Positions 4,899 to 7,352 of a stretch of 7,352 nt of DNA are shown here, piece by piece. Position 1 is the first letter of the stretch; each line of letters opens with the position of its first letter. The translations under genes and the position numbers were made by a program. Location of the stretch: positions 1 to 7,352 of the forward strand of contig CALKAJ010000080.1 of NCBI GenBank assembly GCA_937983305.1. Reading direction: 5' to 3'. This DNA is from an uncultured Ignavibacteriota bacterium (GTDB lineage: Bacteria; Bacteroidota; Ignavibacteria; Tepidaquicellales; Tepidaquicellaceae). A model generated the notes under the pieces. The model saw only the letters and a program-made list of their open reading frames with translations. It did no database searches and was not told the DNA's origin.

Positions 4899-5345
4899 TT
4901 AATTGTCGTCACCTATTTTTTCGATTGCTACAGTTTTTTTATTGTTTGGGTCATATTTTACTACACATGGAGTTCCAACCTGATATAAAGATGTTTGTAA
5001 TCTCGATATCAATTGAACTACTGTGGCAGTAAATGCAGGCTCGAAATCAGGAGTTATCTGTATCGTTATCCCGATTTGAGGCTGATTATTTATTGTTGTG
5101 CCTGTATCCCACATTTCAACAATTTTTCCTTTTGCAGTTTTACCTGTTGCAAGTAGTTTCTTCTTCTTCCTTTCTCTCAAAAAAGGTAATCCAAATGCCA
5201 AACCAAATACAATAATGAAGAATAAGGTAAAAATACTTCCGATAATTGGAGAAGCAATAATTGCTGCAACCGCACCGACAGTAAAACCGATAATGGCAAT
5301 GATTGTTCCAATGTTTAAAAAAATGCTTTGTTCTTTAGGTTTCAT
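4899..5345 (-). CDS. Small membrane protein with a soluble DUF3592-like domain
   Basis: This 148-residue protein has two hydrophobic segments (about 10-31 and 35-56), a basic stretch RERKKKK at 57-63 that should face the cytoplasm, and a beta-rich C-terminal domain. That domain (ATGKTAKGKIVEMWDTGTTIN, IGITIQIT, VGTPCVVKYDPNNKKTVAIE) has the layout of DUF3592-like proteins: a 'G..a.G.I' strand, a middle section on a bound ligand or partner, and an ending 'G..v.VkYDP.n...V.I'. The function of this family is not known to me. The gene lies 85 bases after the secreted propeller gene on the same strand, with no obvious terminator between, so co-transcription is possible. There is no Shine-Dalgarno sequence before the ATG at 5345, in line with the neighbours. 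The family call is tentative; the membrane topology is well supported. Confidence 0.75.
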   Translation of the reverse strand: MKPKEQSIFLNIGTIIAIIGFTVGAVAAIIASPIIGSIFTLFFIIVFGLAFGLPFLRERKKKKLLATGKTAKGKIVEMWDTGTTINNQPQIGITIQITPDFEPAFTATVVQLISRLQTSLYQVGTPCVVKYDPNNKKTVAIEKIGDDN

Positions 5346-5430
5346 AATTTTTATTTATGATTTTTTTAAAATAATTTTTTCCAATTCTCCCTCCAAAGAC
5401 CGGGTTTCTCTTTCGTCCATATGTACTAAA

Positions 5431-6921
5431 TTATTTGACAAGCAGCATTTTCTTTGTTTCGGAAAAATCGCCGGCTGTCATTTTGTAAAAATAAATTCCC
5501 GATGATAGTCCTTCCGCATTAAAGCTGAGCTGATATGTTCCGGGTTGTTTTTGTTCGTTGACGAGGGTTGCGACTTCTCTGCCGAGGATGTTATAGACAA
5601 TAATATTGATATGTGGATGACCCAGAGGGTACCCCCCGATAGAAACATTCGGGAATGACAGTGAAGGAACTTTAAACTGAATTATTGAAGATTGATTAAA
5701 CGGGTTCGGATAGTTTTGCTCAAGGGAAAATGAAGAGGGGATTTCGTTTCCGATTTGTTGTATGAAAACATTTCCGCCGTTTGTGGATTTGAAAATCTTT
5801 GCGGCATCATTCAGTCCGCCGCTCATATAAAAATTATTTGCATCTATCAGTGCGAGTCCGGTTGTCAGGTCGTTATTGTTAAGGCGTTTCAAAGTCCAGC
5901 TTGTTCCGTAGTTTGTTGTTTTTGCAGTTGCAATTTTTCCGATTCCGAAATTTGTATCAAGATAATTCCCGACCATAAATGCAATGCCGGTTCCGGCAAC
6001 AGTTTTAATATTGCGAAAACCAATTCCGCTGAAGTATGCGACCGAATCCCAGCTTGTGCCTGAATTAGTTGTGCGGAAACATTTGAAATTTCCGGGAAAT
6101 GAACTTCCGATTGCAAGCCCTGTTGTTGAGTTGTAAAACGCAATGTCGGTTAAACTTTGCACATTTGTCTTTTCGGTTTTCTGCCAGTTAAGTCCGCCGT
6201 TTGTGGTTTTGTAAATTCTTCCGTTTTGCGATGGTGCGCCAAGGTTGTAAGTTGCTCCGCAAACAAAGCCCGTATTGATATTGAAGAAATGCATATTGTC
6301 GAGATAGATGCTGTCATCAACTTTACCGAGCGAAAGCCAGTTGTTACCGCCGTTTATGGTTTTATAAAATTTCGGATTGGTTGAAGGATTTGTATCTATC
6401 AATGCGTAGCCGGTTTGCTCATCAAAAAAATGTATGTCGTTCATATAGCCCGTAGTCGTATCGAAAGTCCCGACCTTGAACCAGTTCACTCCGCCGTTGG
6501 TTGATTTCAGAAAAGCAGTTTTATATTCGGAGAAAAATTCCGAAATGCCTTTGATATAAAAGCTCTGCCTTTGCTGATAGGGAAGCGATGCAAAGCCCGC
6601 CGGTTTCAGTGCAAAACCAAAATTATTTTCCGCACCGCAGGCATAAACAATTGATGAATTTATGTACTGAAGATTTACAAGTGCTCTGATTGAGGCAGGC
6701 GATGAAGCAGGAAGCCAGTTGAATCCTGAATTTGTTGTGTAATAAATATTTTCCTGAAACTGAAATAGTGAATGTCCGATTGAAATCCCCGAATTTGTAT
6801 TATAAAATCCAAGTTCGAATGCAAGTCCGTCATAAGGCAGTGTGTAACTTATCCATTGGCTTTCCGCATTCTTTGCGAATGAAAGGGAAAGCACAAGCAA
6901 CACTAATGAAATTATTTTCAT
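5431..6921 (-). CDS. Secreted seven-repeat beta-propeller protein with type IX sorting domain
   Basis: Taking the start at 6921, the 496-residue product begins with a signal peptide (MKIISLVLLVLSLSFA, residues 1-16, likely cut before QW near 22). The frame is also open to an ATG at 6969, which adds 16 residues (MNLRNQIIRFCKTNQF) that do not suit a signal peptide, so I prefer 6921. Seven BNR/Asp-box or Ycf48-like motifs, (S/T)T/IN.G..W-type, occur at about 62-69, 140-147, 188-195, 239-246, 284-291, 335-342 and 379-386, suggesting a seven-bladed propeller. The last about 100 residues are a type IX secretion (Por) sorting domain: LEQNYPNPFN, VYNILGREVATLVN, GTYQLSFNAEGLSSGIYFYK, ETKKMLLVK. The protein should be exported across both membranes and attached to or released from the cell surface. 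Its ligand is unknown. An insertion of about 17 residues splits the sorting domain (see findings). Confidence 0.9.
   Translation of the reverse strand: MKIISLVLLVLSLSFAKNAESQWISYTLPYDGLAFELGFYNTNSGISIGHSLFQFQENIYYTTNSGFNWLPASSPASIRALVNLQYINSSIVYACGAENNFGFALKPAGFASLPYQQRQSFYIKGISEFFSEYKTAFLKSTNGGVNWFKVGTFDTTTGYMNDIHFFDEQTGYALIDTNPSTNPKFYKTINGGNNWLSLGKVDDSIYLDNMHFFNINTGFVCGATYNLGAPSQNGRIYKTTNGGLNWQKTEKTNVQSLTDIAFYNSTTGLAIGSSFPGNFKCFRTTNSGTSWDSVAYFSGIGFRNIKTVAGTGIAFMVGNYLDTNFGIGKIATAKTTNYGTSWTLKRLNNNDLTTGLALIDANNFYMSGGLNDAAKIFKSTNGGNVFIQQIGNEIPSSFSLEQNYPNPFNQSSIIQFKVPSLSFPNVSIGGYPLGHPHINIIVYNILGREVATLVNEQKQPGTYQLSFNAEGLSSGIYFYKMTAGDFSETKKMLLVK
5615..5660. repeat. Short palindromic element inserted in frame in the sorting domain
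   Basis: On the minus strand this piece contains GTCATTCCCGA ... TCGGGGGGTACCC and ACCC-TCT-GGGT, so two small hairpins: CCCGA/TCGGG around a 9-base loop and ACCC/GGGT around TCT. It encodes most of the extra residues LSFPNVSIGGYPLGHPH, which break an otherwise standard sorting domain between KVPS and INIIVYNILGRE. Small GC-rich palindromic repeats that insert in frame are known in other bacteria, for example Rickettsia. That this is a member of such a repeat family is inferred; there is only one copy here, so its exact ends are uncertain. Confidence 0.5.
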
Positions 6922-6978
6922 AAACTGATTTGTTTTGCAGAATCTAATTATTTGATTCCGCAAATTCAATCTAATATT

Positions 6979-7352
6979 TTAAATCCGGGCTGTATCTTTT
7001 CTGCAATAGGTTGCAAACTCATCAGGATTTATTTCATCCGTGAAACATTCAAAGTTTTTTTCCCTTAATACAAGAATCATTGGTGCCGGAATAAATGCCG
7101 TTATTAATTTATAAATATCTCCTTCGGAAAAGTTTGTTATATCGCGCATTACTTTATTCAGCGGCTGTATTCCGCTGTCGAGGTCTTCACGCGCATCGTA
7201 AACAATTGCGGGAAGGCAGTCTTTCACCCATCCGGGCTCGGGAATATTTTCGCCGAGTGATTCTTCTATATCGGTATGCCGCTGCCCGGTTTTCTCGCGA
7301 AGCTTTTTTATCATTTCGTTAATGCTTACCTTTCCTACTACTGCCGCCAGAT
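6979..7352 (-). CDS. C-terminal part of a DUF1858/DUF2249-like protein (5' end cut by window)
   Basis: The frame is open to the right edge, and the residues upstream of the first internal Met (7314) also look coding: LAAVVGKVSINEMIKKLREKTG. I therefore treat the gene as partial, with 124 codons visible. That first segment resembles the end of a DUF1858-type helical domain ('...GKV.....I...LRE..G'). The rest matches DUF2249-like domains of the TusA/SirA-type fold: VYDAREDLDSGIQPLNKVM, GDIYKLITAFIPAPMILVLREK, NFECFTDEINPDEFATYCRK. Proteins of this layout occur in anaerobic bacteria and are linked to redox or sulfur/nitrogen oxide metabolism, but the role of this one is not known. The stop is 57 bases before the start of the secreted propeller gene. 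The N-terminal cysteine motif, if any, is outside the window. Confidence 0.7.
   Translation of the reverse strand, partial: LAAVVGKVSINEMIKKLREKTGQRHTDIEESLGENIPEPGWVKDCLPAIVYDAREDLDSGIQPLNKVMRDITNFSEGDIYKLITAFIPAPMILVLREKNFECFTDEINPDEFATYCRKDTARI

Noticed and set aside
5355..5420. Minus-strand 21-codon ORF (MDERETRSLEGELEKIILKKS) between the propeller gene and the membrane protein gene
   Set aside because: Too short to support without conservation data; it could be a leader peptide, but nothing else in the sequence argues for it.
5755..6923. ORFs in other frames within the secreted propeller gene (both strands)
   Set aside because: Shadows of a clear coding frame with signal peptide, propeller repeats and sorting domain.

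Overview
The window looks like chromosomal DNA of an AT-rich bacterium of the Bacteroidota/Chlorobiota/Ignavibacteriota assemblage, most likely an Ignavibacteria-like lineage. The main evidence is a secreted beta-propeller protein ending in the 'LEQNYPNPFN ... LGREVATLVN ... GIYFYKM ... KKMLLVK' sorting domain typical of type IX secretion cargo in that group. Most genes also lack a clear Shine-Dalgarno sequence. Every convincing protein gene is on the minus strand, so the genes read from right to left.

From right to left: (i) the C-terminal part of a DUF1858/DUF2249-like protein, cut by the window edge; (ii) a secreted seven-repeat beta-propeller protein with a type IX sorting domain that carries a short in-frame palindromic insertion; (iii) a small membrane protein with a soluble DUF3592-like domain; (iv) about 610 bp of non-coding repeat DNA made of two abutting arrays, first (in + coordinates) a degenerate 21-bp-period array with core GTACATTGGA (4285-4710), then a hairpin-derived 26-bp array (4712-4893) that stops 5 bp from the stop codon of gene iii; (v) an orphan 68-residue protein resembling the extreme C-terminus of TaqI/Eco57I-type restriction-modification enzymes; (vi) a two-gene predicted toxin-antitoxin module, an XRE-HTH/ImmA-IrrE metallopeptidase protein followed by a DUF4411 PIN-like nuclease; (vii) a 500-bp intergenic region; (viii) kdpF and kdpA, the start of a high-affinity potassium-uptake kdpFABC operon that runs off the left edge.

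The 500-bp region upstream of kdpF is the most information-dense non-coding stretch. It holds a T-rich element that, from memory, matches the E. coli KdpE operator nearly base for base and sits at the right distance from a TAnnTTTG-type promoter. Next to it is a compact minus-strand unit (TTGACA-N17-TAACTT promoter, about 70-nt transcript, strong terminator hairpin with a C-rich loop) that looks like a small RNA gene. A second, weaker promoter-to-terminator unit lies on the plus strand. A 44-codon ORF for a possible small membrane protein lies between them.

The middle of the window (about 2.2-4.9 kb) has accessory-region character: a toxin-antitoxin pair, a restriction-enzyme remnant and repeat arrays, between a potassium-uptake operon and surface/secreted protein genes. 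I see no complete new multi-gene system. The best leads are the small RNA candidates, the conserved KdpE site, the two repeat arrays and the palindromic insertion in the sorting domain.
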